A DNA stretch of 64,000 nucleotides, from contig NZ_LMER01000001.1 in NCBI RefSeq assembly GCF_001426435.1, positions 170,616 to 234,615 of the forward strand. The letters run 5' to 3'. The notes under the pieces are model-generated. The model did not search any database. It was not told the origin of the DNA and saw nothing but the letters and a program-made list of their open reading frames with translations. The stretch's first letter is position 1. Every line of letters begins with the position of its first letter. Below, piece after piece: positions 38,639 to 47,268 of this stretch. Source of the stretch: Angustibacter sp. Root456 (GTDB taxonomy: Bacteria > Actinomycetota > Actinomycetes > Actinomycetales > Angustibacteraceae). The translations under genes and the position numbers were made by a program.

Positions 38639-39582
38639 GCGCGGTACTCCCGTCCAGTGAGGTGCAGGAAGACGTCCTCGAGGGTGGCCGTGCGCACGCT
38701 GACGCCGTCGAGGCGGTCGCGCTCGGCCAAGGCCTGGAGCAGGACGGCGGGGCGCTTGGTCGACATCACGAGCTCCCCCTCCCCTGCCATCACGACGTCG
38801 GCGCCCGGCATCGAGCGGGCTTCGGCCTCGCTGAGGACGCCGTCGGGCAGGGCCACGCGGGTGTCGGCGTGCAGGTCGCGCACCAGGGCGGCCGGGGTGT
38901 CCATCGCCAGGATGCGGCCGGCGTCCATGATGGCCACGCGGTCGCAGAGGATCTCGGCCTCGTCGAGGTAGTGCGTGGTGTAGACGACCGTGGTGCCGCG
39001 GGACTGGATCTCGCGCAGGACGTCCCACAGGTTGCGGCGGGCCTGCGGGTCGAGCGCGGCCGTCGGCTCGTCGAAGAACACCAGCTCGGGGTCGTGCACC
39101 AGCGCGCAGGCGATCGACAGGCGCTGGCGCTGGCCGCCGGAGAGCTTGTCCTCGCGCGTCGTGGCCTTGTCGGCGAGACCCACGAGATCGAGCATCTCGT
39201 CGATGCGCTGGCGGTCGACGCCGTAGAGCGACCCGAAGGTCTCGAGCTGCTCGCGCGCCGTGAGCTTCTCGAAGAACGCCGACGCCTGCAGCTGCACGCC
39301 CATGCGCGGCAGCAGGCGCGGGTTGCGCGGCCACGGCGACTCGCCGAGCAGGCGCACGGAGCCGGCGTCCGGCTCGCGCAGGCCCTCGACCATCTCGAGC
39401 GTCGTCGTCTTGCCCGCGCCGTTGGGCCCGAGAATCCCGAAGAACTCACCGCGCCGGACCTCGAAGGACACACCGTCGACGGCGACCAGGTCGCCGTAGC
39501 GCTTCACCAGGCCCTCGACCTGGATCGTGGTGTCCTCACCGGCCGGTAGCGGACGTGCTGCATCCACCCCGAGTGTCGTCAC
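38635..39582 (-). CDS. ABC-2 exporter ATP-binding protein (DrrA-like)
   Basis: A 315-residue ATPase. Walker A GPNGAGKTTT, Q-loop GVQLQAS, signature LSGGQRQRL, Walker B LVFFDEPTAALD and switch His TTHYLDEAE are all intact. The C-terminal 80 residues, ending with VSVRTATLEDVFLHLTGREYR, are the DrrA-type regulatory domain that contacts the permease. GTG 39582 follows TAGGGT (39590-39595) by seven bases; no Shine-Dalgarno is present, so it is probably leaderless and the start of a two-gene operon. Confidence 0.92.
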   Translation of the reverse strand: MTTLGVDAARPLPAGEDTTIQVEGLVKRYGDLVAVDGVSFEVRRGEFFGILGPNGAGKTTTLEMVEGLREPDAGSVRLLGESPWPRNPRLLPRMGVQLQASAFFEKLTAREQLETFGSLYGVDRQRIDEMLDLVGLADKATTREDKLSGGQRQRLSIACALVHDPELVFFDEPTAALDPQARRNLWDVLREIQSRGTTVVYTTHYLDEAEILCDRVAIMDAGRILAMDTPAALVRDLHADTRVALPDGVLSEAEARSMPGADVVMAGEGELVMSTKRPAVLLQALAERDRLDGVSVRTATLEDVFLHLTGREYRA

Positions 39583-39656
39583 GGCGCCGACCCTACGCCG
39601 GGTCGCGGCCTCTGCGCCTCACCCTTTGCAGGAGCAAGCTCCTGGTCCCTCGGCCC

Positions 39657-40619
39657 TCAGGCGGTGACGGCGTCCACGAGGGTGTCGGCCGCGGCGTAGG
39701 GGTCGGTGCGACCGTCGACGACGTCGGCCGCGAGCGCGTCGAGGCCGGTGCCGTGCCGCAGGTCACCCATCCGCTCGCGCAGCACCACCATGGCGATCGC
39801 CTCCACCTCGTCGGCGGCGCGCCGCAGCCGGCGCTCGCGCAGGTGGCCGGTGGACTCCAGCCAGTCCCGGTGCTTGTCGATGGCGGCGAGCAGGTCGTCG
39901 ATCCCCTCCTCGCGGGCGGCGACGGTCTTGACGACCGACGGCCGCCAGTCGCCCGGCGAGCGCGCCTCGGCGAGGGAGATCATGTGCCGGATGTCGCGCA
40001 CCGTGGTGTCGGCGCCGTCGCGGTCGGCCTTGTTGACGACGAAGACGTCGCCCACCTCGAGGATGCCGGCCTTGGCGGCCTGGATGCCGTCACCCATCCC
40101 GGGCGCCAGCAGCACGAGCGTGGTGTCGGCCATGCCGGCGATCTCGACCTCGCTCTGCCCGACACCCACGGTCTCCACGAGCACGACGTCGCAGCCAGCG
40201 GCGTCGAGCACGCGCAGCGCCTGAGGCGTGGCCCACGACAGGCCGCCGAGGTGGCCCCGGCTGGCCATCGAGCGGATGTACACGCCGGGGTCGAGCGCGT
40301 GGTCCTGCATGCGCACCCGGTCGCCCAGCAGGGCGCCGCCCGAGAAGGGTGACGACGGGTCGACGGCCAGCACGCCGACGCGAAGGTCCCTGTGCCGCAA
40401 CGCCTTCACCAGTGCCGACGTCGACGTCGACTTGCCCACGCCCGGGCTGCCGGTGATCCCGATGACGTGAGCGTTCCCGGTGTGAGGCGCGAGCGCGGCC
40501 ATCACCTCGCGCAGCGCGGGATGGGCGTCCTCGACGAGTGAGATCAGGCGCGCGACGGCACGCGGACGCCCCTCGCGAGCCTGCTCGACCAGCGAGGGGA
40601 CGTCGACGGCGCGGGCCAC
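39657..40619 (-). CDS. meaB: MeaB/ArgK-type GTPase, mutase chaperone
   Basis: A 320-residue G3E-family GTPase that loads and protects B12-dependent acyl-CoA mutases. Walker A is GSPGVGKS (57-64), the metal-binding DPSSPFSGGALLGDRVRM and switch segment MASRGHLGGLS are conserved, ETVGVGQSEVEIA forms switch II, and NKAD is the guanine-specificity motif. The C-terminal helices provide the dimerisation arm. GTG 40619 was chosen because it is eight bases after the thiolase stop and gives a family-like N-terminus. Likely clients are the two mutases in this window. Confidence 0.92.
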   Translation of the reverse strand: MARAVDVPSLVEQAREGRPRAVARLISLVEDAHPALREVMAALAPHTGNAHVIGITGSPGVGKSTSTSALVKALRHRDLRVGVLAVDPSSPFSGGALLGDRVRMQDHALDPGVYIRSMASRGHLGGLSWATPQALRVLDAAGCDVVLVETVGVGQSEVEIAGMADTTLVLLAPGMGDGIQAAKAGILEVGDVFVVNKADRDGADTTVRDIRHMISLAEARSPGDWRPSVVKTVAAREEGIDDLLAAIDKHRDWLESTGHLRERRLRRAADEVEAIAMVVLRERMGDLRHGTGLDALAADVVDGRTDPYAAADTLVDAVTA

Positions 40620-40627
40620 GCCGGGCG

Positions 40628-41836
40628 TCAGGCCTTCGGGACGCGCACGATCAGCGCGTCCCCCTGGCCGCCACCACCGCACAGGGCGGCCGCGCCGACT
40701 CCCCCGCCGCGCCGCTTGAGCTCGAGCGCGAGGTGCAGCGCGATGCGGGCGCCGGACATGCCGATCGGGTGGCCCATGGCGATCGCGCCGCCGTTGACGT
40801 TGACGATGTCGGCGTCGAGGCCGAGCTCGCGCGTCGAGGCCAGGCCGACGGCCGCGAACGCCTCGTTGATCTCGACGAGGTCGAGGTCGGACGGCGCGAT
40901 GCCCTCCTTCTCGCACGCCACCGTGATGGCGCGCGCCGGCTGGCTCTGCAACGTCGAGTCGGGCCCGGCGACGACGCCGTGCGCGCCGATCTCCGCGATC
41001 CACGTGAGGCCCAGCTCCTCGGCCTTGGCCTTGCTCATCACGACCACCGCGGCGGCGCCGTCCGAGATCTGGCTGGCCGAGCCGGCCGTGATGGTGCCGT
41101 CCTTGCGGAACGCCGGACGCAGGCGCGACAGCGACTCCACGGTGGTGTCGGCGCGCACGCCCTCGTCGTCCTTGAAGACGATCGGGTCGCCCTTGCGCTG
41201 CGGGATCTCGACCGCGACGACCTCGTCGTCGAAGACGCCGTTCTTCCAGGCCTGGGCAGCCAGCTGGTGGCTGCGGGCGCTGAAGGCGTCCTGCTCCTCG
41301 CGGGTGAACTCGTTGTCGGCGGTGTTGGCCGACTCGGTGAGGTTGCCCATGGCCTGGTCGGTGAAGGCGTCCCACAGGCCGTCGTAGGCCATGTGGTCGC
41401 GCACCGTGACGTCGCCGTACTTGTAACCCTCACGCGACTTGGGCAGCAGGTGCGGCGCCTGGCTCATCGACTCCTGGCCGCCGGCGACCACGACGTCGAA
41501 CTCGCCCGCGCGGATCAGCTGGTCGGCCAGCGCGATGGCGTCGATGCCGCTGAGGCACACCTTGTTGATGGTCAGCGCCGGGACGGTCATGGGGATGCCC
41601 GCCTTCGCTGCGGCCTGACGGGCGGGGATCTGGCCCGCCCCGGCGGTGAGCACCTGACCCATGATCACGTACTGCACCTGCTCGGGGGCGACCCCGGACT
41701 TGTCCAGGGCGCCCTTGATGGCGAACCCGCCGAGATCGGCGGCGCTGAACCCGGACAGCGACCCGAGCAGGCGGCCCATCGGCGTCCGGGCCCCACCGAC
41801 GATGACGGATGTACGGGCATCGGGCTGTGCAGGCAC
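40628..41836 (-). CDS. Acetyl-CoA C-acetyltransferase (biosynthetic thiolase)
   Basis: A 402-residue thiolase condensing two acetyl-CoA to acetoacetyl-CoA. The nucleophile is C94 in NKVCLSGI, with H356 in [10 protein letters not shown] and C386 in [11 protein letters not shown]; all three are in place. The length is right for tetrameric PhaA/AtoB-type thiolases. GTG 41836 has CGGAGG five bases upstream. It precedes meaB by eight bases on the same strand and is divergent from the epimerase gene. In this context it is the entry step to the ethylmalonyl-CoA pathway. Confidence 0.93.
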   Translation of the reverse strand: MPAQPDARTSVIVGGARTPMGRLLGSLSGFSAADLGGFAIKGALDKSGVAPEQVQYVIMGQVLTAGAGQIPARQAAAKAGIPMTVPALTINKVCLSGIDAIALADQLIRAGEFDVVVAGGQESMSQAPHLLPKSREGYKYGDVTVRDHMAYDGLWDAFTDQAMGNLTESANTADNEFTREEQDAFSARSHQLAAQAWKNGVFDDEVVAVEIPQRKGDPIVFKDDEGVRADTTVESLSRLRPAFRKDGTITAGSASQISDGAAAVVVMSKAKAEELGLTWIAEIGAHGVVAGPDSTLQSQPARAITVACEKEGIAPSDLDLVEINEAFAAVGLASTRELGLDADIVNVNGGAIAMGHPIGMSGARIALHLALELKRRGGGVGAAALCGGGGQGDALIVRVPKA

Positions 41837-41978
41837 GGGAACCTCCGAAGATCACGGGACGGACGCCGGTGTCGGTCCGCCGTCCAGCCTAGGACCACCA
41901 CCGCCGCCCTCGCGACGTGGCCGTCATCACGCCGGCACGGCCGTGCCGCGAGCCGCGGTGACGCCTAACCTGCCACGC

Positions 41979-42416
41979 ATGACGACCACGCCCGACCCGC
42001 TGTTCACCGCCATCGACCACGTCGGCGTCGCCGTCGCCGACCTCGACGCCGCCATCGCGTTCTACCGCGACAGCCTCGGACTGCAGCTGCAGCACGAGGA
42101 GGTCAACGAGGAGCAGGGCGTGCGCGAGGCGATGATGGCGGTCGGCGACTCCGGCTCGTGCGTGCAGCTGCTCGCCCCCCTCACACCGGACTCGACCATC
42201 GCGAAGTTCCTCGACCGCAACGGCCCCGGGATCCAGCAGGTCGCCTACCGCGTGGCCGACGTCGCCGCGGTGAGCGCCACGTTGCGCGAGCGCGGGCTGC
42301 GGCTGCTGTACGACGAGCCCCGCCGCGGCACGGCGGGCAGCCGGGTCAACTTCGTGCACCCCAAGGACGCCGGTGGCGTTCTCGTCGAGCTCGTGGAGCC
42401 CGCCGCCGCCCACTGA
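41979..42416 (+). CDS. mce: Methylmalonyl-CoA epimerase
   Basis: A 145-residue VOC-fold enzyme that interconverts (2R)- and (2S)-methylmalonyl-CoA. IDHVGVAVADLDAAIAFYRDSLGL, EEVNEEQGVREAMM, LLYDEPRRGTAGSRVNFVHPKD and GVLVELVE are all family blocks. Metal-ligand positions read H14, Q63 and E138, but the GLHH motif that supplies the remaining His in Propionibacterium epimerase is GIQQ (84-87) here. ATG 41979 is seven bases after TAACCT (41966-41971), so it is probably leaderless. It completes the route from ethylmalonyl-CoA intermediates towards succinyl-CoA. Confidence 0.9.
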   Translation: MTTTPDPLFTAIDHVGVAVADLDAAIAFYRDSLGLQLQHEEVNEEQGVREAMMAVGDSGSCVQLLAPLTPDSTIAKFLDRNGPGIQQVAYRVADVAAVSATLRERGLRLLYDEPRRGTAGSRVNFVHPKDAGGVLVELVEPAAAH

Positions 42417-42422
42417 CTCTCC

Positions 42423-42481
42423 ACTTGTGACGACTTTCCGACCCTTCCCGCGGCGAGAAGGGTCGCAAGCTCGTCACAAGT
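42423..42481. repeat. Near-perfect 59-nt hairpin between mce and ccr
   Basis: The arms 42423-42447 and 42457-42481 (25 nt each) form 22 Watson-Crick pairs, one G-T pair and two C-C mismatches around a 9-base loop. It starts six bases after the mce stop. It has no U tract. It may be a terminator for mce or a dispersed palindromic repeat; the symmetry is far beyond what a terminator needs. Confidence 0.85.
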
Positions 42482-42628
42482 CGTCGGGGCAGGGCCGTGT
42501 CGTCGATCACAACGGGCGTTCTGGGCCTCCCGCTGGAGGTGACTCGTCAGTAACCTCGGGGCACCTCAGGCACCATCTCGCGACCGAGCCGTGCGCAGCC
42601 CGCCCCGGCCAGCCCCTGGAGGACCGCC

Positions 42629-43978
42629 GTGAACGACGCCTCGCAGCAGATCCTGGACGCCATCACCGCCGGCGACACCAGCCCCGAGGGCTTCGCCGCC
42701 CTCGAGCTGCCCGACCACTACCGCGCCGTCACGGTGCACAAGGACGACGTCGACATGTTCGACGGCGTGCCGTCCGCGGAGAAGGACCCACGCAAGAGCC
42801 TGCACGTCGAGGAGGTTCCGCTGCCCGATCTCGCCCCCGGCGAGGCGCTGGTGGCCGTGATGGCCTCGGCCATCAACTACAACACCGTGTGGACGTCGAT
42901 CTTCGAGCCGGTGTCGACGTTCGGGTTCCTCGAGCGCTACGGCCGCACGTCGCCGCTCGCCAAGCGGCACGACCTGCCGTACCACGTGGTCGGTTCGGAC
43001 CTCGCGGGCGTCGTCCTGCGCACCGGGGCGGGCGTGCACAGCTGGAAGCCGGGGGCGGAGGTGGTCGCCCACTGCCTGTCGGTCGAGCTCGAGCACCCCG
43101 ACGGCCACAACGACACGATGCTCGACCCCGAGCAGCGCATCTGGGGCTTCGAGACGAACTTCGGCGGCCTCGCGCACCTGGCGATCGTCAAGGCCAACCA
43201 GCTCATGCCGAAGCCCGGCCACCTGTCGTGGGAGGAGGCCGCCTCGCCCGGCCTGGTGAACTCCACCGCCTACCGGCAGCTGATCTCCAAGAACGGCGCC
43301 GGCCTCAAGCTCGGCGACACGGTGCTGATCTGGGGTGCGTCGGGCGGCTTGGGCTCGTACGCCACGCAGATGGCGCTGGCCGCCGGCGCGACGCCGGTGT
43401 GCGTCGTGTCGAGCGACGACAAGGCCGACATCTGCCGCGCGATGGGCGCCGAGCTCGTCATCGACCGGCGCGCCGAGGGCTTCAAGTTCTGGAAGGACGA
43501 GACGACCCAGGACCCCAAGGAGTGGCGCCGCTTCGGTGCGCGCATCCGCGAGCTCACCGGTGGTCGCGACGTCGACATCGTCTTCGAGCACCCCGGTCGA
43601 GAGACCTTCGGCGCCAGCGTGTTCGCGGCGCGCAAGGGCGGCACCATCGTCACCTGCGCGTCGACGTCCGGATACATGCACGAGTACGACAACCGCTATC
43701 TGTGGATGAACCTCAAGCGCATCATCGGGTCGCACTTCGCGAACTACCGCGAGGCGTGGGAGGCCAACGACCTCATCAACCGCGGGCTCATCCACCCCAC
43801 CCTGTCGCGCGTGTACTCGCTGGACGACGTCGGTCAGGCCGCGTACGACGTCCACCAGAACCTCCACCAGGGCAAGGTGGGCGTGCTCTGTCTGGCCCCG
43901 GAGGAGGGACTCGGGGTGCGCGACACGGCCAAGCGCGAGGCGCTGCTGCCGCTCCTCAACCGGTTCCGCGACGTCTGA
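42629..43978 (+). CDS. ccr: Crotonyl-CoA carboxylase/reductase
   Basis: A 449-residue MDR-fold enzyme that reduces crotonyl-CoA with NADPH and carboxylates it to (2S)-ethylmalonyl-CoA. The four CO2-pocket residues of the Kitasatospora enzyme (N81, F170, E171, H365) map with a constant +4 shift to N85 (INYNTVW), F174-E175 (GFETNFGG) and H369 (GSHFANY), so reductive carboxylation is well supported. NADPH-binding GASGGLGSYA begins at 236. GTG 42629 has TGGAGGA six bases upstream. It is the hallmark enzyme of the ethylmalonyl-CoA pathway, which replaces the glyoxylate cycle in bacteria lacking isocitrate lyase; ethylmalonyl-CoA is also a polyketide extender. Confidence 0.96.
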   Translation: MNDASQQILDAITAGDTSPEGFAALELPDHYRAVTVHKDDVDMFDGVPSAEKDPRKSLHVEEVPLPDLAPGEALVAVMASAINYNTVWTSIFEPVSTFGFLERYGRTSPLAKRHDLPYHVVGSDLAGVVLRTGAGVHSWKPGAEVVAHCLSVELEHPDGHNDTMLDPEQRIWGFETNFGGLAHLAIVKANQLMPKPGHLSWEEAASPGLVNSTAYRQLISKNGAGLKLGDTVLIWGASGGLGSYATQMALAAGATPVCVVSSDDKADICRAMGAELVIDRRAEGFKFWKDETTQDPKEWRRFGARIRELTGGRDVDIVFEHPGRETFGASVFAARKGGTIVTCASTSGYMHEYDNRYLWMNLKRIIGSHFANYREAWEANDLINRGLIHPTLSRVYSLDDVGQAAYDVHQNLHQGKVGVLCLAPEEGLGVRDTAKREALLPLLNRFRDV

Positions 43979-44008
43979 GCCCCTAGGCTCCACCTCGAGA
44001 GGAGCCAC

Positions 44009-45196
44009 ATGGACGACAGCACGACCGAGCCATCCGGCGTCCGCGAGGACGACCCAGAGCAGGACGACGCGACCGAGCAGCGCGTCGAGGACCGTCGCGA
44101 ACGACAGCAGGAGGCTGCGGCCGAGGCGGCCGCCTCTCTCGGGCGTCCTGGGCGTCCCCTGAACCGCCAGTCGCCGTTCTTCGTCGGGTTCGTCGGCGCT
44201 ATCGGCGTGCTGTTCGCCTGGGGGCTGCTGCACGTGGTGACGCAGCTGTCGTCGGTGCTGCTGCTCATCGTCGTCGCCCTGTTCTTGGCGCTCGGGCTCG
44301 ACCCGGTCGTCCAGTGGCTGCAGGCGCGCGGGTTGCGGCGTGGCTACGCGGCTGCGGTGGTGTTCCTCGGGGTGATCCTGGTGTTCGTCGGGATCATCGC
44401 GCTCGTCGTGCCCCCGGTGGTCAACGAGGCCGGTCAGCTCCTCGACCAGGCACCCGACTTCGTCGACAACCTGCTGAAGAACCACACCCTGCGCGACCTC
44501 GACAAGCAGTACGGCCTCATCACGCGCGTGCAGGAGGAGCTGCGCAAGCGCGCCACCGACCAGTCGCTGTGGACGTCGGTGTTCGGCGGCGTACTCGGTG
44601 CCGGCAAGGCCGTGGTGGGCGGACTGTTCAGCGCCTTCACGGTGCTGGTGCTCACGCTGTACTTCACGGCGTCGTTGCCGACGGTGAAGGCCTCGGTCTA
44701 CCGCATGGTGCCGCGCAGCCGTCGCCAGCGCGTGAGCTTCCTGTCCGAGGAGATCAGCCGCCGCGTCGGTGGCTACTTCCTCGGCCAGATCGCGGTGGCG
44801 ACCCTCAACGGCATCTTCAGCTACATCATGATGACCATCGTCGGGATCCCGTACGCAGCCGTGCTCGCCGTGAGCGTCGGCGTCCTCGGCCTCATCCCGA
44901 TGGTGGGTGCGACGCTCGGCGCGGTGCTGGTGCTGATCGTCGCGCTCTTCCAGTCCGGGACGGCGGCGCTCATCGTGGCGGTGTACTACGTGATCTACCA
45001 GCAGGTGGAGAACTACGTGCTGTCCCCTCGGATCATGCAGCGCACGGTCGCCGTGCCCGGTGCGGTGACGGTGGTGGCGGCGCTCGCCGGTGGCACGCTG
45101 CTCGGCATCGTCGGCGCGCTCATGGCGATCCCCGTGGCCGCCGGCCTGCTGCTGCTGTACCAGGAGGTGCTGCTGCCGCGTCAGCAGCAGACCTGA
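44009..45196 (+). CDS. AI-2E family (PerM/YdiK-type) transporter
   Basis: A 395-residue membrane protein with about seven to eight TMs. After a 55-residue charged cytoplasmic start (Glu/Asp/Arg-rich) come paired TMs (FVGFVGAIGVLFAWGLLHV; SVLLLIVVALFLALGLDPVV), a long periplasmic helical region (100-185) and C-terminal TMs with LIPMVGATLGAVLVLIVALF and YVIYQQVENYVLSPRIM, the AI-2E signature. ATG 44009 has GAGAGGAG upstream. Family members export small molecules or ions; the substrate is unknown. Confidence 0.9.
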   Translation: MDDSTTEPSGVREDDPEQDDATEQRVEDRRERQQEAAAEAAASLGRPGRPLNRQSPFFVGFVGAIGVLFAWGLLHVVTQLSSVLLLIVVALFLALGLDPVVQWLQARGLRRGYAAAVVFLGVILVFVGIIALVVPPVVNEAGQLLDQAPDFVDNLLKNHTLRDLDKQYGLITRVQEELRKRATDQSLWTSVFGGVLGAGKAVVGGLFSAFTVLVLTLYFTASLPTVKASVYRMVPRSRRQRVSFLSEEISRRVGGYFLGQIAVATLNGIFSYIMMTIVGIPYAAVLAVSVGVLGLIPMVGATLGAVLVLIVALFQSGTAALIVAVYYVIYQQVENYVLSPRIMQRTVAVPGAVTVVAALAGGTLLGIVGALMAIPVAAGLLLLYQEVLLPRQQQT

Positions 45197-45208
45197 CCGC
45201 TGCCGGGC

Positions 45209-45976
45209 TCAGTCGGCGTGCAGGGCCGTGCCGAGGGGGCCGTCCCAGGTGTGCGGGAGCGGCGCCCGACCGGGGGCCACGCGGGAGACGATCTCGTCGA
45301 GCGCGCGGCGCACGTACGGCTCCCCCACCCACAGGTGCTTGCCGCCCTCGACGGCGACGACCTCGGCCTGTGGGATGGCCGCGAACCGCTCCCGCGCCTC
45401 GTCGGGACGCAGGTAGTCGTCGAGCTCGGGCACCAGCGCCACGACCGGCTTGCCCGAGTCGGCCCACCGCTGCAGGTCCTCGGGCGCGGAGTAGCGCAGC
45501 GGAGGGCTCAGCAGGATCGCGCCCTCGACCGCAGGGTCGCAGCCGTGCATGAGCGCGAGGTCGGTGCCGAAGCTCCAGCCGACGAGCCAGGGGCGCGGCA
45601 GCTCGCGGAACTCCGCCAGCTCGATGGCCGCCGCGACGTCGTAGCGCTCGGCGTCCGCGCCGTCGAACGCGCCCTCGCTGGTGCCGCGCGGGCTCGAGGT
45701 GCCGCGGGTGTTGAACCGGAGCACCGCGATGTCCGCCAGCGCCGGCAACCGGTAGGAGGCCTTGCGGTACACGTGCGAGTCCATGAAGCCGCCGTGGGTC
45801 GGCAGCGGGTGGAGCGTGACGAGCGTGGCGACGGGGTCGTTGTGCTCAGGCAGTGCCAGCTCACCGACGAGGGTGAGCCCGTCGGCGGTGTGCAGCTCGA
45901 TGTCCTCGCGTCGCGCGGGCAGCACGGTGTTGGCGCGGATCATGTTCGGGCGGAAGGTGCGCGGGTCGTCGCTCAT
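45209..45976 (-). CDS. Alpha/beta hydrolase
   Basis: A 255-residue hydrolase of the dienelactone-hydrolase/YfbR-like group. The nucleophile is S135 in the GWSFG elbow (133-137); the catalytic acid is likely D in PELDDYLRP and the His is in VEGGKHLWVGE. LHPLPTHGGFMDSHVY supplies the oxyanion region (HP-x-x-x-HGG). Start ATG 45976 is seven bases after TACCCT (45984-45989, minus strand), compatible with a leaderless transcript; a longer frame would run through the divergent promoter. Ester, peptide or lactone substrate not known. Confidence 0.87.
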   Translation of the reverse strand: MSDDPRTFRPNMIRANTVLPARREDIELHTADGLTLVGELALPEHNDPVATLVTLHPLPTHGGFMDSHVYRKASYRLPALADIAVLRFNTRGTSSPRGTSEGAFDGADAERYDVAAAIELAEFRELPRPWLVGWSFGTDLALMHGCDPAVEGAILLSPPLRYSAPEDLQRWADSGKPVVALVPELDDYLRPDEARERFAAIPQAEVVAVEGGKHLWVGEPYVRRALDEIVSRVAPGRAPLPHTWDGPLGTALHAD

Positions 45977-46031
45977 CGGGTTCAGGGTATCGAGCGGTGA
46001 GGGACGTCGCCCCGCGCGTACCGTTCGGTGC

Positions 46032-46421
46032 ATGCGCATCCTGCACGCCGCTCTGCCCGATGACTGGTCGCGGGCGCGACTCGACGGCAGCTACGACGTC
46101 TCGACCCGCGGCCGCACGCTCGTCGACGAGGGGTTCATCCACGCCTCGACGTTGCAGCAGCTGCCCGGGGTGCTCGACCGCTTCTACGCCGACGTCCCCG
46201 CCGTGGACGTGCTGGTGATCGACCTCGACCGGCTCGAACACGAGGGCGCGCAGGTGTTGTGGGAGGACGTGCCGGGAGCGGACGACGGTCCGTACCCCCA
46301 CGTGTACGGCGTGATCCCCGCGCAGACCGTGGTCGAGGTCGTGCGCCTCGAGCACTCCCCCGGCGAGCCGTGGGCGGTGCCGCACATCGCCGACGTGGCG
46401 GAGGTCGACGCCAGCGACTGA
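46032..46421 (+). CDS. DUF952 domain-containing protein
   Basis: A 129-residue small protein with the DUF952 pattern: ILHAALPDDWSRARLDGSY, then GFIHASTLQQLPGVLDRFYAD, VLVIDLDRLE, and FPH/YPHVYG-type YPHVYGVIP near the end. The family resembles a small mono-ADP-ribosyltransferase-like fold, but no activity is established. ATG 46032 lies seven bases after TACCGT (46019-46024), so it is probably leaderless and divergent from the hydrolase gene. Function unknown. Confidence 0.82.
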   Translation: MRILHAALPDDWSRARLDGSYDVSTRGRTLVDEGFIHASTLQQLPGVLDRFYADVPAVDVLVIDLDRLEHEGAQVLWEDVPGADDGPYPHVYGVIPAQTVVEVVRLEHSPGEPWAVPHIADVAEVDASD

Positions 46422-46433
46422 GCGGCGTTGGGC

Positions 46434-47207
46434 TCAGAAGATGACGAGGTGACCGAGCAGACCCGGTGCCGGGGCCCGGCCAGAGAGGGCACGGCAGAAC
46501 TCGACGGCGTCGAGCTCGATCCGCTCCCCCTCGGCACCGACGACGAAGCGGCCGCCGTCCGGCCCGGTCAGCGTGAGGTCCACCGGCTGCCCGTGCCGGC
46601 GTGCCCACTCCCGGACGACGTCGGCGACGATCCGGGCGTTCACCGGGGCGCAGCGATCGAGTCTGCGGCCGGTCGCACGGGCGATGTCGTGGCTGTGCAT
46701 CCACACGTCGCGCGTGTAGACGACGTCGACGAGGTGCCCGAGCTGCAGCCGCGGTGGCATGCCGGCCGACGAGCCCGACTGGGCGATGGGGACGCTGACC
46801 CGGCGCAGCGGCCGCGGGAGCCGCATGCGGCCGGCGACCGCTCGCGGGGCGAGCGCCGTCAGCCTGCTCACGCGCTCGGCCGGGGTGAGGCGGCGATGCT
46901 CGCTGACCTGCAACGCGTTGACGGCGTCGAGCGGGTTGTCGGAGTGCTCCTTGCGGTGGCGGCCGCCCCAGGCCTGCTGGCGCAGGTTCTGGCGCAGGGA
47001 CGCGTTGGCCTCCGCAGCGCCGATCAGGTGCCCCACCACGTCCGCGACGGACCAGCCGGGGCAGTCCGTGACCGCCTGCCACTCCTCGGCGTCCAGCGAG
47101 CGCAGCAGGGTGAGCAGCTGGTCGTAGGCGGCCAGCGCGACCGGAGCCGCATCACTGCTCCTGGTGATCGGCGAGATCTGCGAGACGTCGCTCGTGGCCG
47201 TGGTCAT
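46434..47207 (-). CDS. Mycothiol-dependent maleylpyruvate isomerase family protein (DinB fold)
   Basis: A 257-residue protein of the TIGR03083 group. The N-terminal four-helix DinB-like domain has WQAVTDCPGWSVADVVGHLIGAAEAN, with a metal-binding His in GHLIG, and a second block YTRDVWMHSHDIARATGR supplying the other ligands. The C-terminal domain (about 175-257) is SCP2-like. Such proteins are metal-dependent thiol S-transferases that use mycothiol. ATG 47207 has GGAG eight bases upstream. It diverges from tetR, whose palindromic operator lies between them, so it may be a target of that regulator. Confidence 0.82.
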   Translation of the reverse strand: MTTATSDVSQISPITRSSDAAPVALAAYDQLLTLLRSLDAEEWQAVTDCPGWSVADVVGHLIGAAEANASLRQNLRQQAWGGRHRKEHSDNPLDAVNALQVSEHRRLTPAERVSRLTALAPRAVAGRMRLPRPLRRVSVPIAQSGSSAGMPPRLQLGHLVDVVYTRDVWMHSHDIARATGRRLDRCAPVNARIVADVVREWARRHGQPVDLTLTGPDGGRFVVGAEGERIELDAVEFCRALSGRAPAPGLLGHLVIF

Positions 47208-47220
47208 CCTGGCTCCATTC

Positions 47221-47235
47221 CCTAACAGCGTTAGG
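47221..47235. promoter_or_regulatory. Perfect TetR-type operator
   Basis: CCTAAC-AGC-GTTAGG is a perfect 6-bp inverted repeat with a three-base centre. It lies 13 bp before the isomerase-family start and 34 bp before the tetR start, next to the tetR -10 box TACCGT (47256-47261). Typical of a TetR autoregulatory site that controls both divergent genes; binding by the adjacent protein is inferred. Confidence 0.75.
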
Positions 47236-47268
47236 CAAGAGTCGCGCCGCGCCGGTACCGTGTCAAGG

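Noticed and set aside
42423-42481. tRNA or known riboswitch in the mce-ccr spacer
   Set aside because: The palindrome is a simple hairpin with no cloverleaf or conserved riboswitch core.
47164-47268. Longer TetR start at 47164 or 47260
   Set aside because: 47164 would place the operator and promoter inside the gene; the TACCGT box fits GTG 47269 best, though 47260 is not excluded.
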